Shown here: positions 43,501 to 50,214 of the stretch, piece by piece | Numbering within the stretch: position 1 is the stretch's first letter | How the letters are laid out: every line of letters begins with the position of its first letter | IMG/VR virus record: IMGVR_UViG_3300021594_000641 | Location: 62,001 to 126,000 of that record | Direction: 5' to 3' (one strand) | DNA length: 64,000 bases | Source: a virus | The notes under the pieces: model-generated | Database searches by the model: none | What the model saw: the letters and a program-made list of their open reading frames with translations, nothing else | Told to the model about the DNA's origin: nothing | Made by a program: the position numbers and the translations under genes

Positions 43501-44085
43501 TTAGTTTCTCGAATAGAAGGCTGAAGGCATGTGTGATTGAAGCATGTGTATTCTGAAGTTTGTGGGTTTGTGCGTTAATCCCACAATACCGTTCTTTGGT
43601 TCGTCGCTTATGTCGAATTCGTCTGGAGCTGCTGATACAAGTGCTCTAAGTATTATATTCTTCCTTATATATTGTTTCTTGTCTGATAGCTCTTTGGCTG
43701 TTATCAGGCTTTTTAGTGTTTCGCTCTTTGCTGCATACTTTAGGGCTGAAGGCTCTTCTTCTAGTCCAGCCAACACGGACAGTTTGTTTGCAAGATAGTT
43801 TGAGCCTAAGGCTCCAAGTATTGCTCCCAAGGCTTTTCCTGGAGTTACAGAACTATCTGTTGATCCTGACAAAGCTCCTCCTACGCCATAACCTCCTATT
43901 GCTCCTGTTCCTGTTGCCAGTCCTTTCATGCCTCCTCGAATAAGGTCTAGTAGCCTTGTGTATTTGTTCTTGCCTTTTCCGCCTGTTGGTTCAGCTAGGG
44001 CTGATCCGGCTATTGTGGTAAGTCCAAGCAAGCCCGCAGCTGGACTAACTGGAAAAATATTTGCGGGTTTTGACTCTTTGCTCAT
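43501..44085 (-). CDS. First gene of the leftward late operon; Gly-rich protein
   Basis: The 194-residue protein has hydrophobic Gly/Ala-rich segments at ~10-30 (VSPAAGLLGLTTIAGSALAE) and ~55-100 (GMKGLATGTGAIGGYGVGGA; ALGAILGALGSNYLANKLS). A helical/beta C-terminal half contains VGLTHKPTNFRIHMLQSHMP. It opens the leftward gene array, diverging from nrdJ. It belongs to the glycine-zipper set. Function unknown. Confidence 0.5.
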   Translation of the reverse strand: MSKESKPANIFPVSPAAGLLGLTTIAGSALAEPTGGKGKNKYTRLLDLIRGGMKGLATGTGAIGGYGVGGALSGSTDSSVTPGKALGAILGALGSNYLANKLSVLAGLEEEPSALKYAAKSETLKSLITAKELSDKKQYIRKNIILRALVSAAPDEFDISDEPKNGIVGLTHKPTNFRIHMLQSHMPSAFYSRN

Positions 44086-44178
44086 GTTACCGCTTCCATT
44101 AAACCAGTGTGGCTTTGTACTTATGTCTAATTATTAAATCCGTTTGCTTGCTTTTTGCTTCCTTTCTACAATCCTCTT

Positions 44179-44205
44179 ACCGCCGCATTTGGCGGTTCTT
44201 TTTTT
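44179..44205 (+). terminator. Terminator-like hairpin in the nrdJ leader
   Basis: ACCGCC and GGCGGT flank a 6-base loop, followed by a T-rich run, on the plus strand 23 bases before the nrdJ ATG. It can stop plus-strand read-through or act as an attenuator of nrdJ if the promoter lies upstream in the 142-bp divergent gap. No clear promoter was identified there. Confidence 0.6.
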
Positions 44206-44227
44206 GTTGAGTTGAAAGGGTAGAAAG

Positions 44228-47200
44228 ATGAGTCCTGCAAACAAGTCTAAGGACATTGTCAAGAAAATTGAGTCTAAATTCAAGGTCCAAAAGAGAGGTG
44301 GTGGATCAGAAGACTTCAAGGTCAGCAAGGTTCATAGCGCAATCAAGCGAGCTTTGGTGAATGGAGGTGGTTGGAATCCTGACGAAGCTGAGAAGGAAGC
44401 TGAGAATATCACTAACGCCGTTATCAGTCTTATCGTCAAGACTTTGACTAGTCCTGTTAATGTTGAAAGCATTCAGAATTTGGTAATCCAGCAGCTATGG
44501 GCTTTCAATCGCGACACTGAAGCTACTCATTACACCGTTTACAAGGAAGAAAGGAAGAAGTCGCGTGAGCTTGTTCCTGTGGATGAGAAGATCAAGGCGA
44601 TGATTGCTGATGACGCCAAGAACTTTGATGAGCCTATTCAGTACTTTCAGCTTATTACCAAGTTTGCACGATGGAATGAAAAAGCCAATAGGCGTGAAAC
44701 TTGGCAAGAAGTGTGTGATCGTGTGATTGGCTGGTTTCAAAAGCAGCCAAGACTTAAGAATGTTGAAGAAAGCCAATGGAATGAGTTGTTCAGCTATCTA
44801 TATAACTTGAAAGCAAGCCCTGCTATGCGGGTTGTTCAGATGGCTGGAGCTCCTTTGGACCGATGCAACGTTGGTGTTTTCAACTGCTCTTACTTGCCTA
44901 TCGTTGATTTGTTCTCCTTTGTCGAGCTTCTCTACATTCTTATGCAAGGCACAGGTGCTGGCTTCTCCGTTGAGTCTGCCAACATCGAGCATCTTCCTCG
45001 CATCAAGAGGCAAAAGCTTGCAGAGAAGACCAAGCACATTATTGAAGACTCCACAGAAGGTTGGTGCGATGCCTTACATATGGGGTTGAAGGCTTGGTTT
45101 GAGGGAGATGACATTGATTTTGACTTCAGCAGGATTAGACCTGCTGGGGCAAAGCTCAAGACCAAGGGCGGTAGAAGCTGCGGGCCTGAGCCTCTAAAGG
45201 ATCTTCTGAAGTTTGCCCGCGATTTGATTCTCAAGCGCCAAGGCAAATACCTTACTGAGCTTGATTGCCACGACCTTGCTTGCATGGTTGGCAAGATTGT
45301 TCAGGTTGGAGGCGTAAGGCGTGCAGCTTTGATCTCTCTTTCTGACCTTAGCAGTTCAGAAATGCGTGAAGCCAAGAGTGGAGCATGGTGGCAAAACCAC
45401 GTTCACCGTTCCATGGCCAACAACTCTGCCGTGTATGACAGCAAACCAAGCGATGTTGCCTTCATGGACGAGTGGCTCAGCCTGGCAAAGTCTGGTTCTG
45501 GAGAGCGAGGTATCTTCAATCGCGATGGTGTTTTGAAGATGTTGCCCAAACGACGCAAGAAAGCCAAGTTTGGAACCAACCCTTGCTTTCATCCAGACAC
45601 AAGAATCTTCTGTAGCGAAGGTCTGATGCGCATTGTTGACCTTTACGAGCTAGGCATGGAGGTGAACGTAACTGTTGACAACCGTGAAAAGCCTGGAGAG
45701 ATCGTTGTCGGTGTGGATTTGAAGGCAGCTAGCCAAGTTGAGCTGACTCAAACCCAGGCCAAGGTCTTCAGGCTGACAACGGAGCACGGTCATGAGATCG
45801 TTTGCACCGAAAATCATGAGTTTCCAACCGCCAAGGGGCGTAAGCAACTTAAAGATTTGAAGGCTGGAGACACTCTGTGCCTTCAATCTGACGAGGGTTT
45901 CTTCGGTCCTTACGGCGATTACAAGACAGGAGTGCTTCTTGGAGTGGTTGCCGGTGCTGGAAAGGTAGAAACCAACGACAGAAGGCTTAAAACCTTGTCC
46001 ATAGAGGACTTCCTGTCTGACATGGACAACATGGACATGGTTGATGACTGCCTTACAGCCGTCGGAAAGCGCGGGAACAAGCACAAGACCGCAAATGTGC
46101 GCACCCAGCCCAAGATGTCTGGCATGGTTTTCACCAACAGAGTGGCGGAGATGGCTTATTTGAGCGATACGTCCGAGATGAAGACGTCAATTCCTGAAAC
46201 TGTAATGCGCGGAAAGCGTTCTATGGTCGCAGGTTACTTGTCGGCTGTCATGTCCAGCGCTTCCAGGGTCATTTCCACCCGTGAAAATGACGCTCAGAGC
46301 TTCATGATGCAGATTGACAGCCCGTCAAAGAGCTTCCTTCTTGGTTTGCAGATGCTTTTTGCCAACTTTGGCGTTGTTGCCAGGGTTGCAAAGAGGTCTG
46401 GCAAGACAAATAACATAGGAATGCTTCGTGACGTCAATCCAAGCAATGACGATAAGGTCAGTTTGATCCTAAACAGGACAAATTGCGCCATCGCCTATGA
46501 GAGGATTGGCGTTTCTGGTCTTCCTGGCTCCATCCTTAGTGATTTTCTTGGCAACACCAAGACCTGGATGGCTGACAGAGACGAGAAATACGTCACGAAG
46601 GTCAAGGAAATCCGTCCTGACGGCTTCTCTGACGTATATTGCCTCAACCAACCAGAGACTCACAACGTTATAGCCAACGGTGTGGTCGCTGGAAACTGCG
46701 CTGAGATCATTTTGAGGCCACACGAGTTCTGCAATCTCACAATTGTTATTGCAAGACCCAACGATACGGCTGAAACTCTTAAAGAGAAGATCCGCATTGC
46801 CACTATTTTCGGCACCATGCAAGCCAGCTGCACAAACTTCAAGTACATTCGCAATGAATGGCACAAGAACTGTGAAGAAGAGGCGTTGCTTGGCGTCGAT
46901 ATCACTGGACAGATGGACTGTCCTCTTCTTAGACCTGACGCTGAAGGCCGTGAAAAGCTTCTTGAGGAGCTTAAGGGCGTGGTCGCCAAGACTAACGAGG
47001 AGTGGGCTAAGAAAATCGGCATCAACAGGGCTGCAGCCGACACTTGCGTCAAGCCTAGTGGCGATAGCAGCCAGTTCTACAACTGTGGTTCAGGCATACA
47101 CGCCTGGTTTGGTAAGTTCTTCGTCAGAAGGGTTCGCGAACGTCGCGATAGCCCTGTGGCGAGAATGCTAATGGACCAGGGAGTGCCTTGGATGGTAGCT

Positions 47201-47611
47201 CCTGAAGACCCATCCTTGGTTTGTTTTGAGTTCCCACGTAAAGCGCCGGAAGGAGCGTTGACACGCCATGATCAAACCGCGATCGACCAACTGGAGAATT
47301 GGCTTGTATGGAAGAAGCATTTTGCGGAGCACTCAGTGTCAGCCACTATATATGTGGAAGACGGAGAGTGGCTCGAAGCTGGTCTCTGGGTCCACAAGCA
47401 TTTCGATGAAGTTAGCGGCGTCAGCTTTCTGCCTAGGGATAACGGTACTTACACTGGTACTCCCTATGAGGAGATCACCGAAGAAGAGTACAACAAGAGA
47501 CTGGCTGCGCTGCCTGAGATCGATTGGTCCAAGCTGGTACGGTATGAAACCGAAGACATGACTGTGGGTTCTCAAACCTACGCATGTACTGCCGGCGGTT
47601 GTGATTTCTGA
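44228..47611 (+). CDS. nrdJ: Adenosylcobalamin-dependent ribonucleotide reductase (class II) with intein
   Basis: The precursor has 1127 residues; the spliced enzyme has 756, close to the monomeric class II triphosphate reductase of Lactobacillus leichmannii (739). It reduces ribonucleotides to deoxyribonucleotides using B12. Residues ~17-110 form an ATP-cone regulatory domain. Radical-site residues are Asn451 and, after splicing, Cys824 and Glu826 of NP-C-AE, with the partner Cys835 in HEFCNL (11 residues on, as in C408/C419). FNCSYLPI carries a likely N-terminal redox Cys. The C-terminal CTAGGCDF gives the C-x4-C shuttle pair. It is the only rightward gene, divergent from the late operon, and ends in a bidirectional terminator. 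Start ATG 44228 follows GAAAGGG. Confidence 0.93.
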   Translation: MSPANKSKDIVKKIESKFKVQKRGGGSEDFKVSKVHSAIKRALVNGGGWNPDEAEKEAENITNAVISLIVKTLTSPVNVESIQNLVIQQLWAFNRDTEATHYTVYKEERKKSRELVPVDEKIKAMIADDAKNFDEPIQYFQLITKFARWNEKANRRETWQEVCDRVIGWFQKQPRLKNVEESQWNELFSYLYNLKASPAMRVVQMAGAPLDRCNVGVFNCSYLPIVDLFSFVELLYILMQGTGAGFSVESANIEHLPRIKRQKLAEKTKHIIEDSTEGWCDALHMGLKAWFEGDDIDFDFSRIRPAGAKLKTKGGRSCGPEPLKDLLKFARDLILKRQGKYLTELDCHDLACMVGKIVQVGGVRRAALISLSDLSSSEMREAKSGAWWQNHVHRSMANNSAVYDSKPSDVAFMDEWLSLAKSGSGERGIFNRDGVLKMLPKRRKKAKFGTNPCFHPDTRIFCSEGLMRIVDLYELGMEVNVTVDNREKPGEIVVGVDLKAASQVELTQTQAKVFRLTTEHGHEIVCTENHEFPTAKGRKQLKDLKAGDTLCLQSDEGFFGPYGDYKTGVLLGVVAGAGKVETNDRRLKTLSIEDFLSDMDNMDMVDDCLTAVGKRGNKHKTANVRTQPKMSGMVFTNRVAEMAYLSDTSEMKTSIPETVMRGKRSMVAGYLSAVMSSASRVISTRENDAQSFMMQIDSPSKSFLLGLQMLFANFGVVARVAKRSGKTNNIGMLRDVNPSNDDKVSLILNRTNCAIAYERIGVSGLPGSILSDFLGNTKTWMADRDEKYVTKVKEIRPDGFSDVYCLNQPETHNVIANGVVAGNCAEIILRPHEFCNLTIVIARPNDTAETLKEKIRIATIFGTMQASCTNFKYIRNEWHKNCEEEALLGVDITGQMDCPLLRPDAEGREKLLEELKGVVAKTNEEWAKKIGINRAAADTCVKPSGDSSQFYNCGSGIHAWFGKFFVRRVRERRDSPVARMLMDQGVPWMVAPEDPSLVCFEFPRKAPEGALTRHDQTAIDQLENWLVWKKHFAEHSVSATIYVEDGEWLEAGLWVHKHFDEVSGVSFLPRDNGTYTGTPYEEITEEEYNKRLAALPEIDWSKLVRYETEDMTVGSQTYACTAGGCDF
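45584..46696 (+). mobile_element. In-frame intein in NrdJ, 371 aa, with decayed LAGLIDADG domain
   Basis: The intein spans precursor residues 453-823 inside the conserved NPCAEI motif. Block A is CFHPDTRIFCSEGL and block B is GHEIVCTENHEF with the T-x-x-H motif. Block F is VYCLNQPETHNVIANG, and block G is VVAGN followed by Cys+1. The penultimate residue is Gly instead of the usual His. The middle (intein ~116-325) has a LAGLIDADG-like layout, but both motifs lack the catalytic acids (LLGVVAGAGKV and AGYLSAVMSSAS). The endonuclease is therefore probably dead. Splicing restores the catalytic Cys as the first C-extein residue. Confidence 0.93.
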
Positions 47612-47617
47612 AGTTAG

Positions 47618-47667
47618 CTGATAGCTAAAAAAAAAGAGTGTAGCTTAAAAGCTACACTCTTTTTTTA
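47618..47667. terminator. Bidirectional terminator between nrdJ and the cassette region
   Basis: The stem AGAGTGTAGCTT/AAGCTACACTCT is bounded by an A-tract on one side and a T-tract on the other, so it can terminate both strands. CTGATAGCT (47618-47626, AGCTATCAG on the minus strand) lies between the nrdJ stop and the A-tract. Confidence 0.9.
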
Positions 47668-48027
47668 GCTGTCCATGGCATCTTTAATAGCTTTTCTCCA
47701 AACGTCTTTTTTTATGTGCATGTCTTCATATAAGTTTAGCGAAAATCCTAGTTCTTCATTGGCCTCCTCTAGAAAAATAATAACAGAATCACCGTCTTTA
47801 CCGTAGCCAACATCGTTCTTAATTTCTTCTTCGTCGCCATCGATTCCAAGAACTGTTACGTTGTAACAGTGGTCTTTAACTCTACCGACTACTATCTGCG
47901 CTGCAAATTTAATCCTTTCTTCTATTGGCAATTTTAAGAGCCTGGCTCGCTCCTTCGCCAGGGAACAGATCTCCCTAAGCTCTTTAGAGCTTGTAGCCGC
48001 TATCCAATTCTTATTAGGCTGTGTCAT
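47665..48027 (-). CDS. Small soluble protein of unknown function
   Basis: The 120-residue protein (MTQPNKNWIAATSSKELREI) has a helical N-terminal half and an alpha/beta C-terminal half (YNVTVLGIDGDEEEIKNDVG; GDSVIIFLEEANEELGFSLN). It has an AGGAGAAGG ribosome binding site. Its stop codon lies in the T-tract of the terminator shared with nrdJ. No family was recognised. Confidence 0.55.
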   Translation of the reverse strand: MTQPNKNWIAATSSKELREICSLAKERARLLKLPIEERIKFAAQIVVGRVKDHCYNVTVLGIDGDEEEIKNDVGYGKDGDSVIIFLEEANEELGFSLNLYEDMHIKKDVWRKAIKDAMDS

Positions 48028-48048
48028 AAGATCCTTCTCCTAGGGGTT

Positions 48049-48093
48049 AAAAAAAGCCAGGCAGGGAGTGCAGTTTTTAGGCTACACTCCCCA
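48049..48093 (-). terminator. Terminator hairpin (AGTGTAGC family copy 2)
   Basis: On the minus strand GGGAGTGTAGCC and an imperfect complement form a stem, followed after TGCCTGGC by seven T residues. The core matches the hairpins at 47635-47660 and 48333-48362. Confidence 0.65.
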
Positions 48094-48099
48094 TTTGGT

Positions 48100-48213
48100 T
48101 TACATTTGTTTCCATGCTACCCACAGCACGACATTAGCCACCAAAAGGTATGTGACCAACGCCACTGGAATCATCACAAAAAGACAACTAGCCAAATCAA
48201 ATTTCTTAAACAT
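48100..48213 (-). CDS. Single-span membrane peptide, 37 aa
   Basis: The frame from ATG 48213 (strong TTAGGAGGTAGTGCC leader) to TAA 48100 encodes MFKKFDLASCLFVMIPVALV followed by a further hydrophobic stretch and WKQM. It has one predicted transmembrane helix with a basic N-terminus. It has its own promoter (48272-48299) and terminator. Function unknown; small phage membrane peptides often act in lysis regulation or host interference. Confidence 0.7.
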   Translation of the reverse strand: MFKKFDLASCLFVMIPVALVTYLLVANVVLWVAWKQM

Positions 48214-48271
48214 GGCACTACCTCCTAACAAATCACCGACTACCGAAGTGATAGGTGGCGATCAGCACAGG

Positions 48272-48299
48272 ATTATGCCGCTTATACGCGTTTACTTAA
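48272..48299 (-). promoter_or_regulatory. Promoter TTAAGT-N16-CATAAT
   Basis: TTAAGT (48294-48299) and CATAAT (48272-48277) on the minus strand are separated by 16 bp, directly after the AGCTATCAG box. It drives the 37-residue membrane peptide. Confidence 0.7.
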
Positions 48300-48303
48300 G
48301 TAG

Positions 48304-48370
48304 CTGATAGCTAAAAGAAAACCCGGAGGGTGGGGAGTGTAGCTTTTAGGCTACACTCCCCATCGGGGTT
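48304..48370 (-). terminator. Large nested terminator with AGCTATCAG box
   Basis: A nested stem (outer AACCC/GGGTT, inner GGGGAGTGTAGC/GCTACACTCCCC) is followed by TTTTCTTTT and AGCTATCAG (revcomp 48304-48312). It ends the 48369-48959 gene; the inner hairpin is the third copy of the AGTGTAGC family. Confidence 0.85.
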
Positions 48371-48959
48371 ATAGGTTTTTAAGCGCATGATTTAACATGC
48401 GTTTCGCCTCCCCCTCCGATATGACGGCATCACCGCCGCCATCGATTTCGATATGGTAGGTGTTATCTACCGTCTCAACGATGTATATGGTGGGGGACAC
48501 TCGATATACCCTCCTGGTTGGGTGGTAGTACCCCTCCGGAGGAGGGGGCACTTGAAGCCTGGCGAAATCTTCAACCTCCAAAGCTGAAGCCCTTGCGATG
48601 AGAGCCTCGGCTTCGTTGATCATTGCGAGGTAGTCTGGGTACGCCCCAGATTCCTCGAAGGAATATGCAGGGGCCAGCGCCGATGGCCCCCAGACCTTCC
48701 TGTGGACCCATCTTTCCCGCACATAATAGGCGGCGGTCCTTAAGGCCTCAGCCTTCTTGCGAAGGCCCACGGAGGATTCGGCAAATGCCGCATCAGCTGC
48801 GGCCTTGACGACGAAGGCCCGCGCAGCCTCCAGATCCCTCAGGTTCGCCGCCGCCTGGGCTGCCGCCTCTGCCTCGCGCTGGATTTTGACGCGGTTTTCC
48901 GCGTCAATGCCAATGAGGCGGATTTTTGACTTCAGGGCCCGAAATTTAGCGTTGTTCAT
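48369..48959 (-). CDS. Ala-rich helical protein of unknown function
   Basis: The protein has 196 residues from ATG 48959; a GTG nine codons earlier lacks a better ribosome binding site. The first ~100 residues are Ala/Glu/Arg-rich helix (EAAAQAAANLRDLEAARAFV). The C-terminal ~60 residues are beta-rich (HPTRRVYRVSPTIYIVETVD; YHIEIDGGGDAVISEGEAKR). The gene is visibly GC-richer than its neighbours (34 of 60 bases in 48541-48600), as are the next cassettes. Function unknown. Confidence 0.55.
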   Translation of the reverse strand: MNNAKFRALKSKIRLIGIDAENRVKIQREAEAAAQAAANLRDLEAARAFVVKAAADAAFAESSVGLRKKAEALRTAAYYVRERWVHRKVWGPSALAPAYSFEESGAYPDYLAMINEAEALIARASALEVEDFARLQVPPPPEGYYHPTRRVYRVSPTIYIVETVDNTYHIEIDGGGDAVISEGEAKRMLNHALKNL

Positions 48960-49016
48960 GGCCTGTACCCCAATAGGCACGCCCACACATCTCAGTTGTG
49001 TGAGGGCTATACCTAT

Positions 49017-49562
49017 TCATATTAATATGACGTGTTTTTGTTGGGCAACGTTACCACCCCAGTCGTCAACGAGAGTTGAAACATCGTCTTTGAAGAGAGG
49101 CCTGAAAGCCTCTCCCAAGAACCTTGAGGGTTTTCCTGTCCCGGTATCCCAGGAAAGGCAACTCATGTGGTCATGGGCCTCCACCTGGACCCACCGCCCC
49201 TCCGTGGCCCAGCCAGTCCACCACACCCTAAGGTGAGCGCCGTCCGGTCCTCCAGTTTTGTGAGAATACACAAATCGGGCAGCCGAGGAGCCATCCCCTC
49301 GGTTTCGGTGATAGTACCAGTTCGCCTCCTGGAGGAGGTGAAAGTAGTCATTGACCACTTTCACCTCCTCCGGAACCCCGTACCAGAAAGGAGGAAGGGT
49401 CACTCCTTTCTTTTGGAGGATTATGCTGCTGAAGATCGTCAGCAGCGCCTCCATGAACTGACCCACCCGACGGCGTGCGTCGATATCAGCCGCCATAGCG
49501 CGGCAGGCGACCCAGCCATGGGCCTGGAGAAGCTGGTTGTAGCAGGCGTTGTCCATATTCAT
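49017..49562 (-). CDS. Soluble cassette protein of unknown function
   Basis: The protein has 181 residues from ATG 49562 with GTGGAG upstream; a longer open frame to 49781 covers the promoter and terminator and is rejected. The N-terminal half is helical (MEALLTIFSSIILQKKGVTL), followed by a beta/aromatic-rich part (GAHLRVWWTGWATEGRWVQV). Codons are GC-rich. It has its own promoter (49626-49654). Nothing identifies its function. Confidence 0.55.
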   Translation of the reverse strand: MNMDNACYNQLLQAHGWVACRAMAADIDARRRVGQFMEALLTIFSSIILQKKGVTLPPFWYGVPEEVKVVNDYFHLLQEANWYYHRNRGDGSSAARFVYSHKTGGPDGAHLRVWWTGWATEGRWVQVEAHDHMSCLSWDTGTGKPSRFLGEAFRPLFKDDVSTLVDDWGGNVAQQKHVILI

Positions 49563-49625
49563 GGTCAAGACTCCACTAGGCACTCTACACCTCTCAGTTG
49601 GGTAGTAGATATACCTATGCATCTG

Positions 49626-49654
49626 ATTATGACTTTTATTAGTGCAGTAATTAA
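49626..49654 (-). promoter_or_regulatory. Promoter TTAATT-N17-CATAAT
   Basis: TTAATT (49649-49654) and CATAAT (49626-49631) on the minus strand, 17 bp apart, lie directly after the AGCTATCAG box at 49662-49670. It drives the 49017-49562 gene. Confidence 0.7.
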
Positions 49655-49661
49655 ACACTGG

Positions 49662-49709
49662 CTGATAGCTAAAAAAGGACTTACGTGATGAGCGCCTTAG
49701 CGCTCTCAC
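49662..49709 (-). terminator. Terminator with AGCTATCAG box
   Basis: GTGAGAGCGC and GCGCTCATCAC form an imperfect stem on the minus strand (49685-49709), followed by a TTTTTT run and AGCTATCAG (revcomp 49662-49670). It ends the small membrane-protein gene at 49718-49867. Confidence 0.75.
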
Positions 49710-49717
49710 TGCCTTTG

Positions 49718-49867
49718 TTAGTTGAATTCGCAGGGGCTTGTAACCTCTGCTATTCTTGCTTCCCAGTCTTCTGCCTGGCACAGGTCCAAGCAGAAAGAAA
49801 GGAAAAGCCCAAAAACAAAAGCCGCCAACAGAATGGCGGCTGGAATGAAAAGACCTTCCTTGGTCAT
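49718..49867 (-). CDS. Single-span membrane protein, 49 aa
   Basis: The frame from ATG 49867 (GGAGG six bases upstream) to TAA 49718 encodes MTKEGLFIPAAILLAAFVFG, a further hydrophobic stretch, and a soluble end with four cysteines in total (FCLDLCQ; SPCEFN). It has one predicted transmembrane helix. It follows the 49878-50069 gene in the same short transcript. Function unknown. Confidence 0.65.
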   Translation of the reverse strand: MTKEGLFIPAAILLAAFVFGLFLSFCLDLCQAEDWEARIAEVTSPCEFN

Positions 49868-49877
49868 AGCGGGCCTC

Positions 49878-50069
49878 CTAGCCCTTAAAAAGGATACGGA
49901 AGTATCCTGCGGAAGTGGAGAAAACCACTTCCTTCAGAACTTCCGTCTTGTCTCCCAAGAGACAGTCGACCCCCTCTGGGTCGCTTCTTACCTCCTGTAG
50001 GGCCTTTACCAAAACAGACTCAAGAAGAGGAAGCGTTTCCTCTCCTGAAAGAATCCTTCCGTTTTTCAT
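49878..50069 (-). CDS. Small soluble protein, 63 aa
   Basis: The ATG at 50069 has a GAGGGT leader; a GTG nine codons upstream is less likely. The peptide (MKNGRILSGEETLPLLESVL) is helical with a short beta C-terminus (VVFSTSAGYFRILFKG). It is the first gene of a two-gene cassette with the 49-residue membrane protein. Function unknown. Confidence 0.6.
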   Translation of the reverse strand: MKNGRILSGEETLPLLESVLVKALQEVRSDPEGVDCLLGDKTEVLKEVVFSTSAGYFRILFKG

Positions 50070-50118
50070 GGTCTGACCCTCAATAGCAAAAGGCACAATG
50101 CCTATATGCTTTCAAGTT

Positions 50119-50146
50119 ATTATGACAAGTATTCAGTTTGAATTAA
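50119..50146 (-). promoter_or_regulatory. Promoter TTAATT-N16-CATAAT
   Basis: TTAATT (50141-50146) and CATAAT (50119-50124) on the minus strand are 16 bp apart, directly following the AGCTATCAG box. It drives the two-gene cassette below 50069. Confidence 0.7.
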
Positions 50147-50153
50147 ATAAAAA

Positions 50154-50197
50154 CTGATAGCTAAAAAAAAGCAGCAACGGGAAATCCCGCTGCTGCC
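50154..50197 (-). terminator. Terminator with AGCTATCAG box
   Basis: GCAGCA/TGCTGC and an inner CGGGA/TCCCG stem are followed by eight T residues and AGCTATCAG (revcomp 50154-50162). It ends the transcript that includes the lipoprotein, zinc-ribbon and helical genes. Confidence 0.9.
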
Positions 50198-50214
50198 TTG
50201 AGAAGCTGGGAAAG

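Noticed and set aside
44086-44227. Cobalamin riboswitch upstream of nrdJ
   Set aside because: The 142-bp gap is too short and lacks the B12-box GCCACTG motif; only a simple hairpin is present.
49563-49781. N-terminal extension of the 49017-49562 gene
   Set aside because: The extension covers the terminator, box and promoter at 49626-49709; the ATG at 49562 has a ribosome binding site.
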